A stretch of 64,000 nt of DNA from Aquaspirillum sp. LM1 (GCF_002002905.1 NZ_CP019509.1:2971001-3035000), one strand, 5' to 3'; shown: positions 54,215 through 63,448, counted from the first letter of the stretch. Notes: generated from the letters alone by a model not told the origin. Numbers and translations are program-made.

Positions 54215-54220
54215 TTAGCC
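54152..54220 (+). other. integron attC site 2
   Basis: R'' ACATAAC (54152-54158), arms GTTC-CGGCGG..CCGCC-..-GAAC around the loop region AAGCTTCGCTTTTG, and R' GTTAGCC (54214-54220). The outer part AACAAATCGTTC..GAACTCAAACGTTAG is the widespread attC form. The final TTAGCC belongs to whatever was inserted or fixed downstream. Confidence 0.87.
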
Positions 54221-54373
54221 ACAATACATGATTTAATAATAGAGGGCAGCCCAGAGTGGCACTTACTTAAGCGATAAGCAGTTGAATGAGAAAGGGAAAG
54301 CGGGCTGGCGGGATGGTAGGCTTAAGTCGCCAAACCATTGCCACCACCGAAGAGCTAGCCACCCAAACCCCCA

Positions 54374-54436
54374 GGGCCTCCGCACTCGGATGACATACAG
54401 CGTAAAAGTAGGAAATCTGCACAAAATTTAAGCAGA
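54374..54436 (-). repeat. inverted repeat, left copy
   Basis: The reverse complement reads TCTGCTTAAATTTTGTGCA...TCCGAGTGCGGAGGCCCTG. It aligns with 54575-54640 at roughly three quarters identity over about 63 bp by eye. Confidence 0.55.
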
Positions 54437-54574
54437 CCTATGGTGCAGACAGCCCAAAAAACGGCTTTGACTGCTCAAAACTGAATGAATACCACTCAAA
54501 ATTGTCTTGACTTATTCTGGCATCTCAAAAACGGGAAGATCGCCACGCTTGACAGGCACTTTTTTGATGCTTTT

Positions 54575-54640
54575 CTGCCTAAAATTTGTGCAAAATGGCC
54601 TGTTTCTACAATATCCATTCCGAGTGCGGAGACCCTGCCC
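54575..54640 (+). repeat. inverted repeat, right copy (5' leader of the MDR reductase gene)
   Basis: TCTGCCTAAAATTTGTGCA...TCCGAGTGCGGAGACCCTG, ending 14 bp before the reductase start codon. It may include the ancestral promoter and leader of that gene; the left copy would then be a duplicated, inverted leader. Confidence 0.55.
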
Positions 54641-54653
54641 AAACCCCCACCCC

Positions 54654-55634
54654 ATGAAAGCCATCCTATACCAACAATATGGGCCACCCGATGTCCTCCA
54701 GATGGCAGAAATTGCCAAGCCCACCCCCAAGTCCAATGAAATCCTGATCAAAACCTATGCCACCACGGTCACATCCGGGGATTGGCGGGTGCGCAGTCTG
54801 AATGTGCCTGCCGGTTTTGGCTGGATGACCCGTTTGGTGTTTGGCATTTCCCGACCCAGGCAGCCCATATTAGGTTCGGAGCTGGCCGGGGTGGTGGAGT
54901 CGGTCGGCAAAGCGGTCAGCCGATTCAAGGTAGGGGATGCGGTGTTTGCGTTCAGCGACGCCCGTATGGGCTGTTACGCCGAATATAAATGCATGCTGCA
55001 GGATGGTGCGGTGGCGCTTAAACCGCCCGGTTTGTCTTATGGCGAAGCCGCTGCCTTGTCTTTTGGTGGCACGACGGCATGGGATTTTCTCCGCCGGGCC
55101 AGGCTTCAGCGTGGGGAAAGCGTGCTGATCAATGGCGCGTCCGGCGCGGTGGGCTCTGCTGCGGTTCAGCTGGCCAAGTATGTTGGCGCGAGTGTCACCG
55201 GGGTGTGCAGCACGGCAAATGTGGCGTGGGTCAGGGCGCTGGGTGCCAGCCATGTGATTGACTACACGCAGGAGGATTTCACCCGGAACGGTCAAACCTA
55301 CGATGTGATTGTGGACACCGTTGGCACTGCGCCGTTCTCCCGCAGCAAAGCGTCGCTGAAAGATGGCGGGCGTTTGTTGCTGGTGTTGGCTGGGTTGGCA
55401 GACATGCTGCACGCGCCATGGGCGTCGATGCGCAGCGGCAAGAAGGTGATTGCCGGGCCGGTTTCGGTGCGTGTTGAAGATTTGTCGTTTCTGGCGGAGC
55501 TGGCGGCGGCGGGGGTATGCAAACCGGTGATTGACCGGCGCTATCTGTTCGAGCAGATGGTCGAGGCGCACCGCTACGTGGATAGCGGGCGCAAGAAGGG
55601 CAATGTGGTGGTGGTGCTGGGGGATGAGGGTTGA
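54654..55634 (+). CDS. MDR-superfamily NAD(P)-dependent reductase (quinone oxidoreductase-like)
   Basis: A 326-aa protein from ATG 54654 (MKAILYQQYGPPDVLQMAEI). The GroES-like N-terminal domain has TTVTSGDWRVRS and GSELAGVVESVGKAVSRFKVGD, and the Rossmann domain has LINGASGAVGSAAVQLAKYVGASVTGVCS near 155-183. The Cys ligands of the structural zinc lobe are absent, so it is probably a zinc-independent reductase of quinones or enals. The in-frame extension to 54507 crosses the repeat and is not used. It stands alone between the cassettes and the Rpn fragment. Confidence 0.87.
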   Translation: MKAILYQQYGPPDVLQMAEIAKPTPKSNEILIKTYATTVTSGDWRVRSLNVPAGFGWMTRLVFGISRPRQPILGSELAGVVESVGKAVSRFKVGDAVFAFSDARMGCYAEYKCMLQDGAVALKPPGLSYGEAAALSFGGTTAWDFLRRARLQRGESVLINGASGAVGSAAVQLAKYVGASVTGVCSTANVAWVRALGASHVIDYTQEDFTRNGQTYDVIVDTVGTAPFSRSKASLKDGGRLLLVLAGLADMLHAPWASMRSGKKVIAGPVSVRVEDLSFLAELAAAGVCKPVIDRRYLFEQMVEAHRYVDSGRKKGNVVVVLGDEG

Positions 55635-55710
55635 GCTTGGTCTTGCTAAAGATACACTGATTGATTTGGAAAAATTGGTTTGACCACAAGTAAAACCCAT
55701 TAAAAGCAAC

Positions 55711-55758
55711 ATGCTGGATTACTGTCTTCGTGAGAATGACGGTTGTTTCAGCATGTTT
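55711..55758 (-). repeat. dispersed REP-like repeat, copy 4 (inverted, degenerate)
   Basis: Minus strand: GAAACATGCTGAAACAACCG, TCATTCTCACGAAGAC..TAATCCAG. It has the same order as copy 3 but with a decayed palindrome. It abuts the Rpn-family fragment. Confidence 0.5.
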
Positions 55759-55772
55759 CTTTGCAGCGCAAA

Positions 55773-56111
55773 ATGCCCGGACTGGCCGTGCCCGATGCCG
55801 AAGAATTGACGAAAGGGATGGAAATGCTGGAAACCAATATTGACCGCTGGGAAGCGCAGGCGATTGCCAGGGGCATGCAGCAGGGCATGCTTCAGGGGGT
55901 GCAGCAGGGTATTCAGAAAGGTATTCAGCAGGGGATGCAGCAGGGTGAAGCCTTGTTGCTGCAACGCCAGCTCACCCGCCGTTTTGGCGAACTGTCCGCT
56001 GCCCTGCTGGCCAAGCTTTCCGCCGCCACGCCCGCCCAGCTGGAAAGCTGGGGCGACCGGGTGCTGGATGCCACGTCGCTGGACGAGGTGTTTGGCGACA
56101 CGCGGCACTGA
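55773..56111 (+). pseudogene. C-terminal fragment of a Rpn-family PD-(D/E)XK nuclease/transposase (DUF4351 tail)
   Basis: 112 codons remain. A helical stretch of Gln-Gly repeats (GMQQGMLQGVQQGIQKGIQQGM) is followed by a DUF4351-like tail (LQRQLTRRFGELSAALLAKL, ATPAQLESWGDRVLDATSLDEVF). Full-length Rpn/YhgA-like proteins carry an N-terminal nuclease domain of about 200 residues, which is missing. The 5' end coincides with a REP-like repeat at 55711-55758. An isolated translated remnant is possible (ATG 55773), but no ribosome site is apparent. Confidence 0.65.
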
Positions 56112-56303
56112 CCCACCGTTACCTACAGGCACCAAGCCAACGGCTATCCCCATCCGGTCGCCGCAATGTATCTTTTTCTTCATGTTCCTTCATGAACGCC
56201 CCCGCACTGTGGGAAGCGACACGCCAAGCAACATTCCAGATGTCAAACCGCCCCGCGCCGGAAAAACCGGGGCGGGGCGGTTTGGGGGGGCCGAGAGAGA
56301 AAA

Positions 56304-56714
56304 TCAGCCTTGCTGCTGGTCCTGCTGCTTCAGGCTGGCCGCCAGCGCGGCGTCCATGGTCAGCAGGTGGGTGTTGAACCAGTCGGGGAGCTGGCGGACG
56401 TAGCTGCGCACCGGAAAAATCCGCCCGGCGTCCACCTGACGCTGCATGAAGGCCAGTTCGCCCAATACCCGGCTATGGTCGTTTTCATGTTCGCCAATGG
56501 CGGAAAAACGACAGGCCCGCATCAGCCGGCTTTCATGCTCGAAATGGCGCTGGGTATGCGCCACCAGGCGGGCAAATCCTTCGGCAAACTCGGCCTTGTC
56601 CGCCTCGGCCAGCCAGCTGACCAGCTCGATGAATTCGCGGTGGGTGGCGTCCATGCTATCCACCCCGAGCAGGGTGAAGCTGGCGGCAGCGTGCGCTTCC
56701 CCGACCACTGTCAT
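56304..56714 (-). CDS. bacteriohemerythrin
   Basis: A 136-aa O2-binding diiron protein. Ligands in order: MDATHREFIEL (His), HTQRHFEHESRLM (HxxxE), HENDHSRVL (HxxxH) and FNTHLLTMDAAL (HxxxxD), the full hemerythrin set. It may store or buffer oxygen or deliver it to the respiratory chain, shielding nitrogenase (inference from location). ATG 56714 overlaps the upstream gene's stop as ATGA. It is the last gene of a leftward cluster beginning with draT. Confidence 0.9.
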   Translation of the reverse strand: MTVVGEAHAAASFTLLGVDSMDATHREFIELVSWLAEADKAEFAEGFARLVAHTQRHFEHESRLMRACRFSAIGEHENDHSRVLGELAFMQRQVDAGRIFPVRSYVRQLPDWFNTHLLTMDAALAASLKQQDQQQG

Positions 56715-57271
56715 CAGACAGCGCCCCACATTTCGCGCTTGGCACCGTTGCTGGCGGCCATGGCGTCTTCTACCGACACCACCGGGAAGGCTGGCTTGTA
56801 GCCAGTGACGGCCTTGTACAAGGTCACCACCTTGTCGGCGGCAGACTGGCCCTTGAAGTCGCTCTTTTCCAGCGCCAGCAGGTCAATCAGTTCATTCCAG
56901 GCCATGCCTTCCGACAGCGGCACCATGTATACCTTGGCGCCGTTGACTTCCAGCGCCATTTCCTTTTTGGCGTCCACCACAAACAGCACCACGGCAGTGT
57001 CGGCACTGATATCAGCCGAAAACTTGCTGATCAGCTCAGGCAGCTGTGCCAGCGCATCCAGCGAGCCAGTGAGGAATTTCAGGCTGTCGCCTTCAGCCAG
57101 CACGGCCACTTGCTTGAGCACTTCGGTCGGCGGCTTGCGGCGGCCCTGGGCGTCGGTAATTTCGCCTTCGCGCAGGGCCAGCTCGCCACGGTAGGCAACG
57201 TACTGGCCGTTGCTGGAGGTTTCGGTGAAATTGGCGTTGAACAGCAGCGGTTCGTAGCGTTTGAGCAGCAT
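56714..57271 (-). CDS. unrecognised 185-aa protein in the draT cluster
   Basis: The family is not recognised. It begins MLLKRYEPLLFNANFTETSS; no signal peptide, membrane helix or cysteine is present. The middle part (residues about 75-120, LPELISKFSADISADTAVVLFVVDAKKEMALEVNGAKVYMVPL) looks like alternating strands and helices. The C-terminus is AVTGYKPAFPVVSVEDAMAASNGAKREMWGAV. It overlaps the hemerythrin gene (ATGA) and follows the SIR2-like gene by 48 bp. Synteny suggests a role in nitrogenase regulation or protection, but nothing in the sequence defines a reaction. Confidence 0.7.
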   Translation of the reverse strand: MLLKRYEPLLFNANFTETSSNGQYVAYRGELALREGEITDAQGRRKPPTEVLKQVAVLAEGDSLKFLTGSLDALAQLPELISKFSADISADTAVVLFVVDAKKEMALEVNGAKVYMVPLSEGMAWNELIDLLALEKSDFKGQSAADKVVTLYKAVTGYKPAFPVVSVEDAMAASNGAKREMWGAV

Positions 57272-57319
57272 GGGTCGGTTCCTTAATTATCGAGAGGAGG
57301 AAGGGTTGATACTCGGGAG

Positions 57320-58162
57320 TCAGGCTGCCACGGCGGTGTCGTTCATCAGCGCGTGCAGGTCTGCCTGAATAATTTCCAGGCCCAGCCGTGCACAGAAGCG
57401 CTCTTCTTTGGCCGTGGGTTCGCTAATCAGCACCCAGCCCGGCGCGGGGTCGGCGGCGTAGATGATGTCGGCCATCACCATGCGCTCGGTGTCGCGATTC
57501 AGGCGCAGGCCCATCAGCAGGTAACGTTTGCCCTGGCGCAGGGTTTTCAGCGTGGGCGGAATGGCCAGACCGCCCATCAGTTCGGTGATGTAGTCCACAT
57601 AGTCGGCATCCGAGGCGATATAGCCGGCACCTGCCGGGCGCGGGGTGCCCATCGGCTTGAACAGGATGGGCAGGCCGGGTTGCAGGTCATCGCATGGCGT
57701 GTACTGGCTGCCATCCCAGGCAAACAGGCGAAAGCGGGTGGCGTCGCCGCTGATGCGCGCCACGCCAACAATCAGGGTGTGCGGGGTGTCGGCGTAGCTG
57801 TCCTGCAGCTGGGTGTCGCGGTTGACGTCAATCACATACGGCGGGCGCAGCGCGCGTAGCCAGTCGTGTGCGGCGGCGCGGGTCCAGCGGCTGTCGCTGT
57901 ATACCTGGTCAAGAAAGCGGGTGACCGCGCCACGGCCACGCTTGAGCTCGACATTCATCGCGGCGCGGGGAAATTCGTACATCAGCTTGGGCGACATGGG
58001 CCGGCCATTGTTCATGGCCAGAATCAGCGAGTCGCTGTCTGCCGGAATGGCAGCGCCGGTTTCGGTGTGGCGCACATCGGCCAATACCCCGCAACCGAGG
58101 TAGGGAACGATGCTGCCGTCTTGGATGCCGGCAATCAGGGTGGTGCGCAGGGCAGGAGTCAT
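57320..58162 (-). CDS. SIR2-like protein, nif-linked, with degenerate catalytic motif
   Basis: A 280-aa protein from ATG 58162 (MTPALRTTLIAGIQDGSIVP). SIVPYLGCGVLADV is in the place of the NAD-binding GAG loop, and PYVIDVNRDTQLQDSY is in the position of the TxNYD motif. ILFKPMGTPRPAGAGYIASDADYVDYI corresponds to the KLHG...Y..s..DY block of SIR2-like domains. The usual catalytic His is replaced (KPMG), so NAD hydrolysis or deacylation is doubtful and it may only bind NAD or ADP-ribose. It lies between draT and the unrecognised 185-aa gene on the same strand; a partnership with DraT is inferred. Confidence 0.65.
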   Translation of the reverse strand: MTPALRTTLIAGIQDGSIVPYLGCGVLADVRHTETGAAIPADSDSLILAMNNGRPMSPKLMYEFPRAAMNVELKRGRGAVTRFLDQVYSDSRWTRAAAHDWLRALRPPYVIDVNRDTQLQDSYADTPHTLIVGVARISGDATRFRLFAWDGSQYTPCDDLQPGLPILFKPMGTPRPAGAGYIASDADYVDYITELMGGLAIPPTLKTLRQGKRYLLMGLRLNRDTERMVMADIIYAADPAPGWVLISEPTAKEERFCARLGLEIIQADLHALMNDTAVAA

Positions 58163-58281
58163 GGCGGGTATCCGGGGGAGGAAAAAAGGGGACACCAGCG
58201 CCACAGCAAATTCCACACCCGCCCGCAAGCCATGTCAAAACAATGGCTTATGACGGCGTGTGTGGGGGTTTGTCGGATGTG

Positions 58282-59136
58282 CTACAGGGTGGAGAGGGCG
58301 ACATCGTACACCCCGCCCAAGGCCAGATATTCGTTTTCGCCGCGCAGCACGCCGGGTAACAGCCCGCAGTAACACACAATCAGCGGGGTCGGAACGGCCA
58401 CGGTGAGAATGAAATCGCCAAATTCGTCGGCGCGTTCGCGTTCGGCAGTGAAGGAATTCAGATTGTTCAATAACAGGCGTGGCCGACTGGCACTGCCGCC
58501 GAGTTGTTCGAAGTCGCCCATGCGGTTGACGCCGCGATACAGCGTCAGCCGGGTGTCCGCCGGGTACGCCCTGGTCAGTTCGTACTGACAATAGCTATAG
58601 ACCAGATCGAGCTGGGCTTCGAGCGCATGGGTGCCATATAGGCCGGCAGCGCGCATTTCCAGATAGTGGCGGTAGGCCGGGGCCGAGGGGTCGCGCAGCG
58701 GTTCGCCATGAAAGCGCGGAGTCAGGCCAAAGCGCGATTCCACCCAGCCCTTCATCACTGCGCCTTCGCGGCTGTCGGCGTTGACGCTCCAGCCGCGCAG
58801 CACGCTGGCGTAGTGCGCGCCGCAGCGACCTCCCCGGCTGGCGTTATAGCCGGCGTCTTCCGGATGGTTCAGCCGGAAGTGTACGGTCAGGTAGTCGGTA
58901 AAGATGGCGGCGCGCTGGCTGGGGTGGGGGGCATGGTCCAGCCGGCGGAACAGGTCGCGATGCAGCTCGGCCACGCCATCCAGCGCCAGCGGCATGGGGG
59001 CGTCGTGGTAGGTGGGGCTGCCCAGGATCACCGCCGGCAGATTGCAGCGGTTGATGGGCAGACAGGCGTTCCGTGGCAACACCGGGGTTTTGTTGTTAGC
59101 CCTACAAAGCGTAGGGGAATTGTCACAAGCCGACAC
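58282..59136 (-). CDS. draT: DraT, NAD+-dinitrogen-reductase ADP-ribosyltransferase
   Basis: About 265-284 aa. LPINRCNLPAVILGSPTYHDAP and YASVLRGWSVNADSREGAVMKGWVESRFGL are diagnostic DraT blocks, followed by RLTLYRGVNRMGDFEQLGG and LNNLNSFTAERERADEFGD, which supply the NAD site and catalytic Glu. DraT ADP-ribosylates NifH on an Arg to shut nitrogenase off upon ammonium or energy loss. The longest start is GTG 59136; GTG 59082 or TTG 59079 are equally possible. They would leave the NifA site of nifH (59091-59106) outside the coding region. It is divergent from nifH. Confidence 0.92.
   Translation of the reverse strand: MSACDNSPTLCRANNKTPVLPRNACLPINRCNLPAVILGSPTYHDAPMPLALDGVAELHRDLFRRLDHAPHPSQRAAIFTDYLTVHFRLNHPEDAGYNASRGGRCGAHYASVLRGWSVNADSREGAVMKGWVESRFGLTPRFHGEPLRDPSAPAYRHYLEMRAAGLYGTHALEAQLDLVYSYCQYELTRAYPADTRLTLYRGVNRMGDFEQLGGSASRPRLLLNNLNSFTAERERADEFGDFILTVAVPTPLIVCYCGLLPGVLRGENEYLALGGVYDVALSTL
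59091..59106 (+). promoter_or_regulatory. NifA upstream activator site of nifHDK
   Basis: TGT-TGTTAGCCCT-ACA is an exact TGT-N10-ACA, 97 bp upstream of the -24/-12 promoter. It lies within the longest reading of draT, so it may serve both divergent units. Confidence 0.75.
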
Positions 59137-59173
59137 GTCTAGTCTTTGCGGGGTAAAATTAAAAATCGTTTTA

Positions 59174-59186
59174 AATCAGTTTGTTA
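59174..59186 (+). promoter_or_regulatory. IHF-binding consensus upstream of nifH
   Basis: AATCAG-TTTG-TTA matches WATCARNNNNTTR fully. It lies between the NifA site and the promoter in an AT-rich patch (59155-59186). Confidence 0.65.
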
Positions 59187-59192
59187 CGGTGA

Positions 59193-60188
<996 letters not shown>

Positions 60189-60199
60189 TGCCCCTTGCA

Positions 60200-60220
60200 G
60201 GTCGGTGACGCTGTCCGACC
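60200..60220 (+). promoter_or_regulatory. stem-loop between nifH and nifD
   Basis: GGTCGG, 9-nt loop, CCGACC, 12 bp after nifH, with further pairing outside it (GCAGG..CCTGC). Hairpins here commonly stabilise the nifH message or dampen read-through to give more NifH than NifDK. Confidence 0.55.
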
Positions 60221-60331
60221 GGCCTGCCCTGAATGCTGCTGACCCGGCAGGTAGTAAGCCATCCCCCTGGCGCCTGCCACCTTCAACCCCTGCGTACACC
60301 ACAGATTGATGGTGACGCGATGGAGGCCACT

Positions 60332-61804
60332 ATGAGCATGACGCGCGAACAAACCGAAGCCCTTATTGCCGAGGTGCTTGAGGTTTACCCGGAAAAAGCC
60401 CAGAAAGATCGTAAAAAGCACCTGACGGCCAACGATCCGTCGGTGGAACAGTCCAAAAAGTGCATCACCTCCAACCGTAAATCCCTGCCGGGCGTGATGA
60501 CCATCCGTGGTTGCGCTTACGCTGGCTCCAAGGGTGTGGTCTGGGGTCCGATCAAGGACATGATCCATATTTCCCACGGCCCGGTTGGCTGTGGCCAATA
60601 CTCCCGCGCTGGTCGCCGCAACTACTACGTTGGCACGACTGGTGTGAACAGCTTTGGCACGATGAACTTCACTTCCGACTTCCAGGAAAAAGACATTGTG
60701 TTTGGCGGTGACAAAAAGCTCACCCAGCTGATTCAGGAAGTGGAACAGCTGTTCCCGCTGCATAACGGTATTTCGGTGCAGTCCGAGTGCCCGATTGGCC
60801 TGATCGGCGACGATATCGAAGCCGTATCGAAAAAATCTGCTGTTGCCATCAACAAGCCGGTGATTCCGGTCCGTTGCGAAGGCTTCCGTGGCGTGTCCCA
60901 GTCGCTGGGTCACCACATCGCCAACGATGCGATTCGTGACTGGGTGCTGGACAAGGCCGACGGCAAGACTTTTGACAGCACTCCGTACGATGTGGCCATC
61001 ATTGGTGACTACAACATCGGCGGCGATGCCTGGGCAACCCGGATTCTGCTGGAAGAAATGGGTCTGCGCGTGGTCGCCCAGTGGTCTGGCGACGGCACCC
61101 TGGCCGAAATGGAAAACACCCCGAAGGTCAAGCTGAACCTGCTGCACTGCTACCGTTCGATGAACTACATCAGCCGTCACATGGAAGAAAAGTATGGCAT
61201 TCCGTACATGGAATACAACTTCTTCGGCCCGACCAAGATCATCGAATCGATCCGCCGCATTGCTGCCTTCTTTGACGATGGCATCAAGGCCAACGCGGAA
61301 AAAGTGATCGCCCGTTATCAGCCGATGATGGACGAGATCATTGCCAAATTCAAGCCGCGCCTGCAAGGCAAGAAAGTGATGCTGTACGTGGGTGGTCTGC
61401 GTCCGCGTCACGTGATTGGTGCCTACGAAGATCTGGGCATGGAAGTGATCGGCACGGGCTACGAATTTGCCCACAACGATGACTACGATCGCACCATGAA
61501 AGAAATGGGCAACGCCACGCTGATCTATGACGATGTGACTGGCTTCGAGCTGGAAGAATTCGTCAAGAAGATCAAGCCTGATCTGGTTGGCTCCGGCATC
61601 AAGGAAAAGTACATCTTCCAGAAGATGGGCATTCCGCTGCGCCAGATGCACTCCTGGGACTACTCGGGTCCGTACCACGGCTACGACGGCTTCGCCATCT
61701 TTGCCCGTGACATGGACATCGCCCTCTCCAGCCCGGTGTGGGGCAAGCTGGTCCCGCCGTGGAAGAGCGCTCCTGCCGCTGCCGAAGAGAAAAAGGCCGC
61801 CTGA
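60332..61804 (+). CDS. nifD: NifD, nitrogenase MoFe protein alpha subunit
   Basis: A 490-aa protein from ATG 60332 ([20 protein letters not shown]) with GGAGG 8 nt upstream. P-cluster Cys ligands are in [24 protein letters not shown] and [11 protein letters not shown]. The FeMo-co Cys lies in [10 protein letters not shown]..-type downstream context, and the homocitrate-side His is in [16 protein letters not shown]. With NifK it forms the catalytic tetramer. Length is standard for the Mo enzyme (about 480-490), and no anf/vnf features are seen. Confidence 0.98.
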   Translation: MSMTREQTEALIAEVLEVYPEKAQKDRKKHLTANDPSVEQSKKCITSNRKSLPGVMTIRGCAYAGSKGVVWGPIKDMIHISHGPVGCGQYSRAGRRNYYVGTTGVNSFGTMNFTSDFQEKDIVFGGDKKLTQLIQEVEQLFPLHNGISVQSECPIGLIGDDIEAVSKKSAVAINKPVIPVRCEGFRGVSQSLGHHIANDAIRDWVLDKADGKTFDSTPYDVAIIGDYNIGGDAWATRILLEEMGLRVVAQWSGDGTLAEMENTPKVKLNLLHCYRSMNYISRHMEEKYGIPYMEYNFFGPTKIIESIRRIAAFFDDGIKANAEKVIARYQPMMDEIIAKFKPRLQGKKVMLYVGGLRPRHVIGAYEDLGMEVIGTGYEFAHNDDYDRTMKEMGNATLIYDDVTGFELEEFVKKIKPDLVGSGIKEKYIFQKMGIPLRQMHSWDYSGPYHGYDGFAIFARDMDIALSSPVWGKLVPPWKSAPAAAEEKKAA

Positions 61805-61832
61805 CTTTCGCCATTCGCCCCAACTTCGCCCC

Positions 61833-61850
61833 CGCCACGGATGAGTGGCG
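61833..61850 (+). promoter_or_regulatory. stem-loop between nifD and nifK
   Basis: CGCCAC, loop GGATGA, GTGGCG; 28 bp after nifD and just before the nifK ribosome site (AAGGGAG). It may tune nifK translation. Confidence 0.4.
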
Positions 61851-61865
61851 CGGGCAAGGGAGACC

Positions 61866-63437
61866 ATGATGCAAACTGCTGACAAAATCAAACCTTGCTA
61901 CCCGCTGTTCGGCGATGATGACTACAAGGCATCGCTGAAGGCCAAGCGCGACCTGTACGAAGAAGGCCATAGCCCGGAAAAGGTCATGGAAACCTTCCTG
62001 TGGACCACCACCAAGGAATACCAGGACCTCAACTTCAAGCGCGAAGCGCTGACCGTGGATCCGGCCAAGGCCTGCCAGCCGCTGGGTGCCGTGCTGTGCT
62101 CGCTGGGCTTCGAAAAGACCCTGCCGTATGTGCATGGTTCGCAAGGTTGCGTGGCTTACTTCCGCAGCTACTTCAACCGTCATTTCAAAGAGCCGGTGTC
62201 CTGCGTCTCTGACTCGATGACCGAAGATGCAGCCGTGTTCGGCGGCCAGAAGAACATGTTCGACGGCCTGGAAAACGCCCGCGCCCTGTACAAGCCGACC
62301 ATGATCGCCGTGTCCACCACCTGCATGGCCGAGGTGATTGGCGACGACTTGAACGCCTTCATCGGCAACGCCCGCAAGGCTGGCCATGTGGCTGATGACT
62401 ACCCGGTGCCGTTTGCCCACACCCCGTCGTTCGTCGGTTCGCATGTGACCGGCTGGGACAACATGATGGAAGGCATCCTGCGCTACTTCACGCTGAACAA
62501 GATGGAAGGCAAGGTTGTCGGTTCCAGCGGCAAGCTCAACGTGATTCCGGGTTTCGAAACCTACCTGGGCAACTATCGCGTCATCAAGCGCATGCTGACC
62601 GAGATGGACGTCGATTACACCATGCTGTGCGACCCGACCGAAGTGCTGGACACCCCGGCTGATGGCGAATTCCGCATGTACGCTGGCGGCACCACCATCG
62701 CTGAAGTCGAAGCTGCGCCGAATGCCATCACCACCCTGCTGCTGCAGCCGTGGCACCTGGACAAGACCAAGAAACTGGTCGAAGGCACCTGGAATCAGGA
62801 CGTGCCCAAGCTGAACATCCCGATGGGTGTGGACTGGACCGACGAACTGCTGATGAAGGTGTCGGAACTGACCGGCAAGCCGATTCCGGAATCGCTGGCC
62901 AAGGAACGTGGCCGCTGTATGGACCTGATGTCCGACAGCCACGCCTGGCTGCATGGCAAGAAATTTGCCCTGTACGGCGACCCCGACTTCGTGCTGGGCA
63001 TGGTCAAGATCCTGCTGGAAGTGGGCGCAGAACCGACCCACATCCTGTGCCACAACGGCAACAAGCGTTGGGCCAAGGCGGTGGAAAAGCTGCTGGCTTC
63101 CAGCCCGTTCGGCACCAACGGCAAGGTTTACGTCGGCAACGACCTGTGGCATCTGCGCAGCCTGTGCTTCACCGACAAGCCGGACTTCCTGATTGGCAAC
63201 AGCTACGGCAAGTACATCCAGCGCGATACCAAGTACAAGGGTGACGAGTTTGAAGTGCCGCTGATCCGCATCGGCTTCCCGATCTTTGACCGTCATCACC
63301 TGCATCGGATGACGACCCTGGGCTACGAAGGCACCATGTACGTGGTCACCACGCTGACCAACGCCGTGCTGGAACAGCTCGATCGTGAAACCGTCGGTAT
63401 GGGCACCACTGACTACAACTTTGACCTGGTGCGTTAA
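61866..63437 (+). CDS. nifK: NifK, nitrogenase MoFe protein beta subunit
   Basis: A 523-aa protein from ATG 61866; the frame extends to 61845 but AAGGGAG precedes 61866. P-cluster ligands are ACQPLGAVLCSLG, HGSQGCVAYFRSYF and VSTTCMAEVIGDD. The N-terminal extension (IKPCYPLFGDDDYKASLKAKRD) and total length match long-form NifK of proteobacteria. It pairs with NifD, 61 bp after nifD. A strong stem-loop follows. Confidence 0.98.
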   Translation: MMQTADKIKPCYPLFGDDDYKASLKAKRDLYEEGHSPEKVMETFLWTTTKEYQDLNFKREALTVDPAKACQPLGAVLCSLGFEKTLPYVHGSQGCVAYFRSYFNRHFKEPVSCVSDSMTEDAAVFGGQKNMFDGLENARALYKPTMIAVSTTCMAEVIGDDLNAFIGNARKAGHVADDYPVPFAHTPSFVGSHVTGWDNMMEGILRYFTLNKMEGKVVGSSGKLNVIPGFETYLGNYRVIKRMLTEMDVDYTMLCDPTEVLDTPADGEFRMYAGGTTIAEVEAAPNAITTLLLQPWHLDKTKKLVEGTWNQDVPKLNIPMGVDWTDELLMKVSELTGKPIPESLAKERGRCMDLMSDSHAWLHGKKFALYGDPDFVLGMVKILLEVGAEPTHILCHNGNKRWAKAVEKLLASSPFGTNGKVYVGNDLWHLRSLCFTDKPDFLIGNSYGKYIQRDTKYKGDEFEVPLIRIGFPIFDRHHLHRMTTLGYEGTMYVVTTLTNAVLEQLDRETVGMGTTDYNFDLVR

Positions 63438-63448
63438 TTGCCAGGATG

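Larger units (their letters stand above)
54221..54653. other. 433-bp non-coding stretch after the cassettes with a diverged inverted repeat
   Basis: No gene is supported. The main content is a pair of diverged inverted copies (54374-54436 and 54575-54640). They share TCTGCYTAAA..TTTGTGCA and TCCGAGTGCGGAGRCCCTG in the same order on opposite strands. A further cassette remnant after 54214 cannot be excluded, but no third attC was found. Confidence 0.55.

Noticed and set aside
54215-54653. A third gene cassette after attC2
   Set aside because: No third RYYYAAC/GTTRRRY pair with hairpin arms and no reading frame with family features was found before the MDR gene.
59121-59135. Second NifA site TGTCACAAGCCGACA upstream of nifH
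   Set aside because: The spacer is 9 bp, not 10; the exact site at 59091-59106 fits better.
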